35,246 nt of DNA from assembly GCA_913058215.1 (NCBI GenBank), contig CAJXQE010000030.1, forward strand, positions 1-35,246. The letters are read 5' to 3'. The DNA comes from an uncultured Verrucomicrobiales bacterium. Lineage in GTDB: Bacteria; Verrucomicrobiota; Verrucomicrobiia; Verrucomicrobiales; DEV007. Made by a program: the position numbers and the translations under genes. The notes under the pieces were generated by a model, which was not told the origin of the DNA, did no database searches, and saw only the letters and a program-made list of their open reading frames with translations. How positions within the stretch are numbered: position 1 is the stretch's first letter; each line of letters begins with the position of its first letter. Below are positions 1-8,900 of the stretch, in pieces.

Positions 1-48
1 CGAGATCAGCCTCGGTCTCGTGGGCTCGGAGATGTGTATAAGAGACAG
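1..48 (+). other. Nextera i7-side sequencing adapter (artefact)
   Basis: This is not genomic DNA. Bases 1-6 match the end of the Illumina P7 oligo, 7-14 (CAGCCTCG) fit an 8-base i7 index, 15-48 match the Nextera read-2 transposon adapter, and 30-48 are the 19-base Tn5 mosaic end. Translation through it adds a false tail (LLYTSPSPRD) to the gene that runs into this end. That string is a known adapter-derived contaminant of protein databases. The index assignment is from memory. Confidence 0.97.
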
Positions 49-635
49 CCTCCCGCATCGAGAAGCTCCTTTTCTTTGGTGACGTGCTCTTCGATCAGAG
101 CGATTTGCTTCCGGCTCCCTTCAAGTTTCCGGGAAAGGTATTGAAGCTCCTCATACTGTGCCCGGACTTCGAGGATGACTTTGCGTTCGGCAGCGATGAC
201 CTCGTAGCTGGCAAGATCAACTTTTCGCGCCGCCTGGTTTACGAGCGCCTTCATCTCCGATGGTTTTGGAATAAAGAACCGAACCCGGACAGTGTTGGAT
301 TTGTCACCATCGTTTCGATTCTGTCCTGCAGCCGGCTTTCCAGTTCCCGGATGATCCAGCAGTAGATCGTCATTCTTTGTATGACCCAACCTGAGTTCAG
401 GATCCCGCCATTGCACTGCGGCGCGCTTCGCAGCCACTTCAACGGGAATATTTCTGCGCAGCGCCACCAGCCCCGGGTCATTTTGAAGAGAGAGGGCTAT
501 GAGATCGCGCAATCCTACGCTTCCGGTCAGTTGGGCAGAGTTACTCTGCTCCGCATTGATCGGAACCTGAAGAAATAAGGAATTGCCTGCCGTGATACTA
601 AGGAACACGACCAGCCAGCTATGTCGCAGCGACAT
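49..635 (-). CDS. TolC-family outer-membrane efflux protein, N-terminal part (3' end cut off)
   Basis: About 195 residues of an outer-membrane efflux (OEP/TolC) protein are visible. The rest lies beyond the adapter. The ATG at 635 is chosen because it opens a good signal peptide (MSLRHSWLVVFLSITAGN..., cleavage near PINA/EQ). A longer reading frame begins at a TTG at 746 but would put an unlikely 37-residue leader in front. After the signal come the typical N-terminal OEP helix (LRDLIALSLQNDPGL) and a long charged helix with heptad character (residues about 125-195), as expected for the periplasmic tunnel. Known family members form trimeric outer-membrane channels for tripartite exporters. 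The gene diverges from the cotH/VTC/DUF4956/HlyD block, whose HlyD adaptor needs such a channel, so a functional link is likely but inferred. No Shine-Dalgarno site is obvious. Confidence 0.85.
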
Positions 636-804
636 AAAGTTTCGAATAGAAGTTCTCGGCCTAAGTGAATGGTTTGTTTCGTGGGGAAGGCTACTCCTAT
701 TGCTTTCAAAGACAGTTGGCAAGGCTTCGCAAAAGAAATATTTCAAGGCTAAATACAGCGATTTGGAAATATTTCAGAATATTGCCCGGATTTCCCTGAA
801 TCCC

Positions 805-817
805 CTCTCTTAGAGAG
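805..817. promoter_or_regulatory. Inverted repeat upstream of the cotH1 promoter (possible operator)
   Basis: CTCTCT-T-AGAGAG is a perfect 6-bp inverted repeat around one central base. It lies 13 bases before the candidate -35 box in the divergent tolC/cotH1 region. A regulator site is possible. It is short and occurs once, so chance is a real alternative. Confidence 0.25.
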
Positions 818-830
818 CCTTCGGGAAAAC

Positions 831-860
831 TTGACAATATTGTCACATTTAGGCGATAAA
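831..860 (+). promoter_or_regulatory. Candidate sigma-70 promoter of the cotH-VTC-DUF4956-HlyD block
   Basis: A perfect -35 hexamer TTGACA (831-836) is followed after 18 bases by GATAAA (855-860, four of six matches to TATAAT). Transcription would start near 867, about 30 bases before the ATG at 898. It is the only clear promoter seen in front of the six collinear genes, which suggests that they are transcribed together, although a long distal message from one promoter is not proven. Confidence 0.55.
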
Positions 861-897
861 TGCAGCGCTCTGGGTCCTCATTCCAGGCAATTTCCTC

Positions 898-3800
898 ATG
901 AAAATCTCCTACAGGGTAAACCTGGGTGTCGTCACCCTGCTTTTCCTGATTCTGACAAATGGCTTCGGCGATGTCAAAATCAATGAATTTAGCGCGATCT
1001 CGTCTGATCGATTGCTCCGATGGTCCGACTCTGGAATGCCCCGTTTGGGTTCGGGAATTCCCTGGTGGGACAATAGTTTTGATGATGCCTCCTGGCCATC
1101 AGGTACCGCGCCGATCGGATTCAATTACGCTCAGGTCGTCACGGATTTGAGCGGCGATATGTATGGCCTCACGCCCTCTCTTTATGTGCGGAATAAATTC
1201 ACCGTTACTGCGGGACAAGCGGCGTTGATTGAAGACCTTCTGCTGGACATCGACTACGACGACGGGTTTATCGCATTCATCAACGGGGTAGAGGTAGCCC
1301 GAGCCAACATGGGAGCTCCGGACGGATTCGGTTACGCCGATCAACCCTCATTCAACGCGCATGGATGGACTGGAAACGAGACATTCAACCTGGGCAGAAT
1401 CACAGACCTGCTTCAAGAGGGTGAAAACGTTCTTTCGATTCAGCTGCACAACATTTCAATCACATCCGGTAATCTGTTTCTGGACGCAGGACTGAAGAAA
1501 ACAACCGGCGGGACTGTCAATTTCGTTTCGAAGGGCAGCGACTGGAGCTACTTCGTGGGTCGGGTGGAACCATCAGGGGGCGTTTTTGATCCCGCCTTTC
1601 TGCCCGGTCAAAACGCGTTCGAACCGGAATGGGCGAAGATTGGATTCGACGAAGGTGCCTGGACAGACGGCGACGGACCGCTTGGATACGATGCAGCTTT
1701 AGACTACCCCCTTGGCACCGATCTGGACGGGATGCGCAACAATCAGTCGGTGCTCTATACCCGCAAAAAATTCATCGTAACGCCATCTCAACTGGGAACG
1801 ATTTCAACGATGACTTTGACCATCGATTTTGATGACGGGTATGTTGCTTTCCTCAACGGGACAGAAGTTGCGCGTTCAAACCTGGGAGCGTCGGGGCTTT
1901 TTGTTCCTTACAATGCGACCGCATCCGCCGGTCACAACGCCAGTATGGATTCCGGCGGGAATAATCCGGCGGCAATTGAGAGCATTGCGATCGATAAAGG
2001 ACTTCTCCTTGAAGGGGATAACGTGCTGGCGATTCAAATGTGTAACAGCAGTGTCGCCAGCTCCGATTTAATGGTCATTTCCGATCTTACCACCAACGGC
2101 GGCAGCGGGCCTCAGCTGGTGACGAGCACGGAGACCCACAAATATTTTATAGGGACGGAAGAACCCGCTTTGGTTGAGGTCAATACAGATGGAAGCATCG
2201 AACCAAATTTCGTCGACTGGATTGAGTTGTACAACGACGGAGCCTCCCCTGTGGATTTGACAGCTTGGACTCTCACCGACAAGGACAACGACCCTCAGAA
2301 ATGGACATTTCCGGACGGGACTCAAATCGGAGCAGGAGAATATCTTCTCGTTCTGGCTGATGGCATTGTTCCCGCGGAAGGAACGTCGGCCTTGCTTCAC
2401 GCAAACTTCAAGCTATCAGCAAACGGCGATTTTATTGGTCTATACGACAACACTGGAGCTGCCCACACAGAATTCAGCCCCGACTACCCCAAGCAGTATG
2501 ATTTTCATTCCTACGGGACCAACCCCGGCGGAGGTGGAGCATTTGGCTACCTGAGCGAACCGACTCCCGGAGCGGCCAATATCGGACCGTTTTTGTCAGA
2601 CCGGACCAAGTCGCCTGACTTCAGTCCGGAAGGTGGTTTTCACAACGGCACAGTCACGGTCAGCCTCACCAGTTCCACTGTAGGCGCAACAATTCGCTAC
2701 ACCACTGATGGTTCCGAACCGACAGCTACACACGGCTCTGTATACACGTCGCCCCTTGCATTGGCGCAGATCAATGACAAAACCGGACACGTCATTCGCG
2801 CCCGAAGCTTTGCCGCGGGTATGATTCCTTCGAAAGTGAAAACCCACACCTTTCTGGTCGACCAGCATCCTAATCTGCAAACCGCTCCTGCACTGATTTT
2901 CTCAGGAGACGATGCCCGATCTTTTTACAAGGAGCACGGCATCATGGCAATTGAAGGTGGAACCTATGTGGGTGGCCGGTGGCAGGCGAATGGCATCAAC
3001 AGTTACAATATCCCGTCTTACCGTGGGCGAGCCTATGAAAGGCCCGTTCATCTCGAGTTGTATTATTCTGACGGACGCGAAGGAGTTCGGGAGGACACCG
3101 GGCTGCGCCTTTCTTCCAGTAACTACTCCAGGCCCCGATTAAGACTGACGAATACAGCCGCTTCGCCCTGGACCAGTAACCATACTGAGAAGCCATCGTT
3201 TAACGTGTTTTTCCGGAACGACTATGGAAACGATGCGATGGACCACCAGTGGCTATCGGAAGACTATTCCGTTGACCGCTATGCGCAGCTGCGGATTCGG
3301 GCGGGAAAGAATGACATTAGAAATCCGTTCATCATCGATCAGACAATGCGGCACCTCTACTCCGACATGGGGCAAGTTAGCAGTAACGGGATCAACAATA
3401 CTCTTTATATCAATGGGGAACTGAAAGGGTTTTACAATATGTCCGAACGCCTGCGTGAAGCGTTTTTCCAGGAGCATCACAACAGCGATAAAGAGTGGGA
3501 TGTACGCCAGGTCGGTGAGTTCGCCAATGGCGACAGTATTAAATGGAACGAGATGATCAGCCTCCTGCAGCAGGATCTCACCGTCCTCGCTAATTACGAA
3601 GCCGTTCATCAACTTCTCGATGTCGAAAATTTCATCGACTATCTACTGGTCAATATCTATGGGGCCACCAGGGATTGGCCGCAAAACAACTGGGTTGCCG
3701 CCAGGGAGCGTTCAGAAACTGGCCTTTTCCGTTTTTACGTATGGGATGCAGAGATGGCGTTTGGACAAGGCATAGGACCGAACTATGACACGATTCAGAC

Positions 3801-5781
3801 GGATTTGATCAATAAGAACAACGAAATCCCGACGATCTTCAAATACCTGCGGAACAGTCCCGAGTTTCGTATGCACTGGGTCGACCGGGTTCAAAAACAC
3901 TTTTTCAACGGAGCCACTCTCGATGACAGAGATACCGCCAACTCAACGCCCCGGACCCGCTGGGATGAGCTGGTCGCCACCCATCAGCCGCTTCTCACCT
4001 ATGTCCACAACCAGACCCTCAATTCAGCCAGAATCATTAACTGGACGAATCCTACTACAGGAAAGAGAACACATCTGTTCGGCCCTAATAACACTCAGTT
4101 CGCCAACCATGGATTGTGGCCGAATTTGCCGGCGCCCGAATTCTCTCAGGATGGGGGAAGTGTTCCTGATGGATACCAATTAACCATTTCTCACACTGCA
4201 CCCCTCGGTGTGATCGTCTACTTCACCACTGACGGCACCGATCCGCGGCAGCCGGGCGGGGCGATTTCTCCTACGGCCACAGCTTATGACAACGAGATTG
4301 TCCTCACGAATAACCCGTCTCTTGTGAGGGCCCGTGTTTACAAACCCAATACGAGTGAGTGGGGACCAATCAGCCGAGCCGATTTCGAGGTAATCATCGC
4401 CCCCGTTCTGATCAACGAAGTAATCACGCACACCGACTTGCCTGAGATCGACTCCATAGAGTTGTTTAACCCCGGGACGGAGAATATAGATATCGGCGGC
4501 TGGTTCCTGAGCGATGATTTTTCCACCCCTCAGAAATATAGAATCCCCGACGGCACTACGATTCCTGCGGGAGCTTATCTCGTTTTTGATGAAGATGACT
4601 TTTTCGTCGAGCCCGATGCCTTCCGTTTATCCGAGTATGGCGAGCAAGCCTACCTTTTCAGCGGTGATGCGTCGGGTGATTTGACCGGCATCTTTCATGG
4701 TTGGGATTTCAAGGCAACTCCCAATGGTGTTACGACGGGCCGTCACACCGACAGCCAGGGAAGAGTGCATTTCGTTTTGCAAGCCTCCAACTCTCTTGGA
4801 GCCGCAAACTCAGAGCCGCTTGTCGGCCCTGTGGTTGTTTCGGAGATTCACTATCACCCCATCGACTTGGCTGGCGGCGTGGACAACGATGCTGATGAGT
4901 TTATTGAATTGACCAATACATCAGGAGCTACCGTGCCCCTCTACGGCACAGACACGAGTGTGCCGGGCTATGGCAATGCGGCCCTGAACGATACCTGGCA
5001 ATTGCGGAATGCCGTTGATTTTGATTTTCCAACAGGAGTCGAACTGGATCCTGGTGAACGCATTCTCGTGGTCGGCTTTGACCCATTGATTGACACTGCG
5101 CAATTGGCAAGCTTGCGCTCAAAGTTCAGTATCCCCGTCGACGTGGAAATCTACGGACCGTGGACCGGAAAGCTCGACAATTCAGGTGAAGAAATTGAAT
5201 TAAAATATCCCGGTTCAGCGGATACGACACTGTCCTTTTTTGTTCCCTACTACACCATGGAGGAGATCGACTACAGGGATTCCGGCCCATGGCCGGCGGC
5301 AGCGGATGGCAGTGGCTCGTCGCTTCAGAGAATCAACCTTTATGAGTTCGCCAATGACCCACAAAACTGGAAAGCGGAAAGTCCTCAGGGAGAATTGGGA
5401 GGTGATTCAGACGGGGACGGAATGGATGATGCCTGGGAGATCCTTAACGGTTTGATTGTGGGAATCGATGATTCCCGAATGGACCTGGACCAGGATGGTT
5501 TCAACAATTTGAATGAGTATGTTTCCGGAACATTGCCCGGTGATCCGGGGAGCTACCTCGATATGAATATTGTTCAGACGGGAACAGGTCTCAGCCTCCA
5601 GTTCATCGCAGCTCCAAATGTGGCTTACACGATCGAATACACGGATTCTTTGGGGACACCGACCAACTGGATGTCCTTGATGGATGTAGATGCAGAAACG
5701 GAAGTGCGGAACCTTCAACTTGAAGTTGAGGAAAGCGATCCTCGACGTTTCTACCGCATTCTCATTCCCCTCGTAGACTGA
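898..5781 (+). CDS. Giant secreted LTD/CotH-kinase-family protein 1 (1627 aa)
   Basis: Signal peptide at residues 1-24 (hydrophobic VVTLLFLILTNGFG). Two beta-sandwich-like repeats follow (about 40-195 and 213-400), each with a DDG(F/Y)xAFxNG motif. Then come a lamin-tail domain (about 417-560, VDWIELYND), a chitobiase-like C-terminal fold (about 585-655, RYTTDGSEPT), a CotH-kinase-like domain (about 680-1030, YINGELKGFYNMSERL and FYVWDAEMAFG) and a second chitobiase-like fold (about 1083-1165). The last 458 residues are the module shared with the next two genes: two lamin-tail domains, a calcium-type DxDxDG segment (DSDGDGMDD) and the RRFYR end. CotH of Bacillus phosphorylates spore-coat proteins. 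Whether this diverged copy is a kinase is unknown. It is probably exported and exposed at the surface. No strong ribosome-binding site is seen before the ATG. Confidence 0.88.
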   Translation: MKISYRVNLGVVTLLFLILTNGFGDVKINEFSAISSDRLLRWSDSGMPRLGSGIPWWDNSFDDASWPSGTAPIGFNYAQVVTDLSGDMYGLTPSLYVRNKFTVTAGQAALIEDLLLDIDYDDGFIAFINGVEVARANMGAPDGFGYADQPSFNAHGWTGNETFNLGRITDLLQEGENVLSIQLHNISITSGNLFLDAGLKKTTGGTVNFVSKGSDWSYFVGRVEPSGGVFDPAFLPGQNAFEPEWAKIGFDEGAWTDGDGPLGYDAALDYPLGTDLDGMRNNQSVLYTRKKFIVTPSQLGTISTMTLTIDFDDGYVAFLNGTEVARSNLGASGLFVPYNATASAGHNASMDSGGNNPAAIESIAIDKGLLLEGDNVLAIQMCNSSVASSDLMVISDLTTNGGSGPQLVTSTETHKYFIGTEEPALVEVNTDGSIEPNFVDWIELYNDGASPVDLTAWTLTDKDNDPQKWTFPDGTQIGAGEYLLVLADGIVPAEGTSALLHANFKLSANGDFIGLYDNTGAAHTEFSPDYPKQYDFHSYGTNPGGGGAFGYLSEPTPGAANIGPFLSDRTKSPDFSPEGGFHNGTVTVSLTSSTVGATIRYTTDGSEPTATHGSVYTSPLALAQINDKTGHVIRARSFAAGMIPSKVKTHTFLVDQHPNLQTAPALIFSGDDARSFYKEHGIMAIEGGTYVGGRWQANGINSYNIPSYRGRAYERPVHLELYYSDGREGVREDTGLRLSSSNYSRPRLRLTNTAASPWTSNHTEKPSFNVFFRNDYGNDAMDHQWLSEDYSVDRYAQLRIRAGKNDIRNPFIIDQTMRHLYSDMGQVSSNGINNTLYINGELKGFYNMSERLREAFFQEHHNSDKEWDVRQVGEFANGDSIKWNEMISLLQQDLTVLANYEAVHQLLDVENFIDYLLVNIYGATRDWPQNNWVAARERSETGLFRFYVWDAEMAFGQGIGPNYDTIQTDLINKNNEIPTIFKYLRNSPEFRMHWVDRVQKHFFNGATLDDRDTANSTPRTRWDELVATHQPLLTYVHNQTLNSARIINWTNPTTGKRTHLFGPNNTQFANHGLWPNLPAPEFSQDGGSVPDGYQLTISHTAPLGVIVYFTTDGTDPRQPGGAISPTATAYDNEIVLTNNPSLVRARVYKPNTSEWGPISRADFEVIIAPVLINEVITHTDLPEIDSIELFNPGTENIDIGGWFLSDDFSTPQKYRIPDGTTIPAGAYLVFDEDDFFVEPDAFRLSEYGEQAYLFSGDASGDLTGIFHGWDFKATPNGVTTGRHTDSQGRVHFVLQASNSLGAANSEPLVGPVVVSEIHYHPIDLAGGVDNDADEFIELTNTSGATVPLYGTDTSVPGYGNAALNDTWQLRNAVDFDFPTGVELDPGERILVVGFDPLIDTAQLASLRSKFSIPVDVEIYGPWTGKLDNSGEEIELKYPGSADTTLSFFVPYYTMEEIDYRDSGPWPAAADGSGSSLQRINLYEFANDPQNWKAESPQGELGGDSDGDGMDDAWEILNGLIVGIDDSRMDLDQDGFNNLNEYVSGTLPGDPGSYLDMNIVQTGTGLSLQFIAAPNVAYTIEYTDSLGTPTNWMSLMDVDAETEVRNLQLEVEESDPRRFYRILIPLVD
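4405..5781 (+). repeat. Shared C-terminal module, copy 1 (LTD-LTD-Ca-RRFYR)
   Basis: 1377 bases encoding 458 residues plus stop, from the VLINE segment to the stop codon of cotH1. It aligns end to end with copies at 10167-11531 and 15169-16545. Copies 1 and 3 have exactly the same length and align without gaps. Shared landmarks are HTDLPE, LSEYGEQAYLFS, LGAANS, SEIHYHP, DEFIEL, VEIYGPW or IEIYGPW, NSGEEIELK, VPYYTMEEIDY, GLIVG and RRFYR. It may be a surface-anchoring or sorting unit. Confidence 0.9.
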
Positions 5782-5796
5782 AGGAAACTGGTAACG

Positions 5797-5918
5797 ATGT
5801 CCCGGTCTTTTTTCCCACTCCTTCATCTCCTCTTTTCTCCGTGAAAGAGCATCCACGGCAGGCTGATCGCTTTAAATTGGGCGATGATGTTCGGATCAAA
5901 GGGCATGAAGCAAATTGG
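5797..5918 (+). pseudogene. Relic of the 5' end of a VTC polyphosphate polymerase gene
   Basis: Bases 5858-5918 match 16617-16677, the start of the intact VTC gene. I count 46 of 61 identical bases without gaps. The encoded residues RFKLGDDVRI..HEAN correspond to RFKLGDDLRI..HEAK. The relic's ATG (5797, in ACGATGTCCC) lies 15 bases after the cotH1 stop, exactly as the real VTC ATG (16561, also ACGATGTCCC) lies 15 bases after the cotH3 stop. The relic is frameshifted: the ATG frame ends after 15 codons at TGA 5842-5844, and the RFKLGDD frame resumes from an overlapping GTG at 5841. The catalytic Lys of the family's ExK motif is Asn here. Homology then ends and cotH2's signal peptide begins in frame. 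Confidence 0.8.
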
Positions 5919-8900
5919 AGAACTCCAACTTCCGTAATATCGGAGGGGCCGGGGGTAATCTTGCTCCTGCTGGTAATCGTGTTCTTCGCCTTAGTTCCCC
6001 GCATGGCTCACACTGCTCCCCGGATTAGTGAATTCATGGCCAAAAACGAGACCACCATCGCCGACGAAGATGGCGACTTTTCCGACTGGATTGAAATTTA
6101 CAATCCTGACAGCACGCCTTTCGACCTGTCCGGCTGCTATCTTTCTGACGACTCCGCCCTTCTCACTCAATGGCAGTTCCCGGCAAATACTCTGATCGAA
6201 TCAGGTGAATTCCTCATTATTTTTGCGTCGGAAAAAAATCGCACCGTGGCAGGTTCCGAGCTTCATACAAATTTCAAGCTCAAGGCCGGAGCCGGGAATT
6301 ACATCGCGCTGATTGCTGCCGACAGTACTTCTATTCTCAACGACTACACCTACCCGGATCAGGAAGAGGATATTAGCTTTGGCGTTTCCCAGCAGATCGT
6401 CCCGGTACCCTTGGTCGCGGCCTCCAATCCGGAAATCCTTATTCCTCAGACAGCGAATGATCTCCCTGCAGACTGGAATTCGCAGAGCCATATACCCGGG
6501 GCCAATTGGATATCCGGAACTGCCGCCACAGCGGTTGGCTATGACACTTCGGAAGCGCCGGTTCCGCTTAAAAATATTTCTCTCAGCGGGACAGCAAGCC
6601 AAAGCACATCTCACGCAGCCGGACCCGCTGATAATGGAAACGACGGGAATACCGGTAACTTTACTCATACTCTGGGAAATGACAGCAATGCCTGGTGGCA
6701 AGTCGAGTTTCCTTCTGACGAAGAGATTCACGAAGTCGTTCTTCACAACCGGGACAATTGCTGCCACGTACGTTTTCGCGATCTCACCATTGAAGTTCGC
6801 GACGCAGGCGGGTCGGTCCTTTACACTTCTCCAATCCTAAACCCAGAAAACGTATCTAACGGCCCCGAGTTGATTGAATGGGATATTGCTGCTGACAACG
6901 GCGGGCCCGTCACCGGGCGAATCGTCCGCGTTCGAAGAACCGCCGACCCGGATGCATCGGGGCAAGGTGCAGCAGGAGGCAGTTCCGACGCGAATGTTCT
7001 CGCACTGGGTGAGGTTTTTGTGATGGTTCCCGACCCTGATGCCACGGGTGGGGAAGGTGAAGAAAACCTGGCCCTTAAAGGCTCTGCTATTCAGTCGTCG
7101 ACACTGAGTGCATTCGGCGCAGAACTCGCGATCGACAACGACCTTGGAAACTTCACTCACACCTTCCGAACCGACAATGCTCCCGAATGGACCCTGCAAC
7201 TCGCGCATCGCTCAATCCTTTCAGAGATTACGATTCACAATCGAGACGCTTGTTGCGGGCACCGCATGCGCGACATCACCGTCGAGGTTCTCGACAGCAA
7301 CGGCTCGACTACTTTCCTTTCCGGGCTTCTCAATCCTGAAGACGTCGATGGTTCGCCTGAGCTGATCAATCTCGATCTAGTCGGGATAACGGGAGATCCT
7401 GTGATCGCTAAGACCGTGATTATTCGACGCACCCCGGATCCAGATTTTTCCGGCCAGGGAGGCAGCGGCTCCGCTGACGATGCGGTTGTAATTTCACTCG
7501 GCGAGGTCGAAGTCACGGGCGAAGCCATCTTTGGGTTTACCAGCTTCATCAATGATGACATTGAAGCGGAAGCCCTCGGCAAAAATGCTTCCGCTTTTCT
7601 ACGAATTCCCTTTGAGGTCGACGATCCGTCCTTATTCGAATTTCTGACTTTGAAGATGCGTTACGACGACGGCTTTGTTGCCTATCTCAACGGTATGTTG
7701 ATCGCATCCGGAAATGCACCTGCTTCCCCTGCGTGGAATTCAGCGGCGCTCGAGGAACGCGATAGCGCAGAAGCGTTTCAATTCGAAGACATTGAGATCT
7801 CCCAATTCCTCCCCCTGCTGAACTCCGGGACCAACATTCTTGCGATTCAAATGCTGAACTCCAACGCCAGCGACGCGGATTTCTTCATGCAACCGCGCCT
7901 GATCACCTCAAAGCTTGATGTCAATGATAGTGTCTACCTGAGCAAGCCGACTCCCGGTGCCGGCAATGATTCAGAATGGTATTTTGATCGGGTGGGTTCA
8001 ACGCAGTTCTCCCACGCCCGGGGCTTCTACGACGATCCGTTTTTTGTTACTCTCACTTCACTTACGCCCGGAGCACAGATTCGTTTTACAACAGACGGCA
8101 ATGCCCCCACCGAGACAAGCGGCACACTTTACACCGATCCCATTGAAATTGAAGGGACCACTGTTTTACGCACGCTCGCTTTCTTCAACACCTTTCGCTC
8201 CACCAATGTCGAGACTCACACTTACATCTTTCGGGATGACGTGATCGCTTCACCGGAAATGCAAACCAGCGTCACCCAGGATCCCACCTATGGCCCACAG
8301 ATGCGGGACGCACTTCTGGATCTCCCGACTATCTCGCTTGCATTCCCGGGTGATATCGACCGCGCCGAAAAACCGTCCTCCGTCGAACTCATGGGTTTTG
8401 AAGATGGTGATCTGCAAGTCAATGCCGGCATGTCCCGCTTCGGCAGCTACGTCACGAACTTTACGAAACGAAATATTCGACTCGCCTTCCGGGGAATCTA
8501 CGGGCCGAAGAAATTGAAGTATCCGCTATTCCAGGGACACGGTCGTGATCTCCGTCCGGTTGATGTTTTTGACCAACTGGATCTCCGGACCGGTTCCCAC
8601 GATATGGTGGCGCGTGGATTTTACATGTCGAACCGTTTTCTCGATGACACTTTTCTCGACATGGGACACATCAATCCGCACGGACGATTTGTTCATGTCT
8701 ATATCAACGGATCCTATTGGGGGATGTATCACCTGCGGGAACGATGGAATGCCGACATGCACGCCAACTACCTGGGTGGAAAAAAGGAAAACTACGAGGC
8801 GGTAGCCTCCAACCGCGGAGGGGGAAGTTTTTCCGCAGCGACTCCCTACGACGGGGATGGCTCCGCCTGGGCCAATGTGAAATCGCTTGGCAATAACTAC

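Noticed and set aside
636..746. Longer TolC-family frame starting at TTG 746
   Set aside because: It would place 37 polar residues before a normal signal peptide. The ATG at 635 is the better start.
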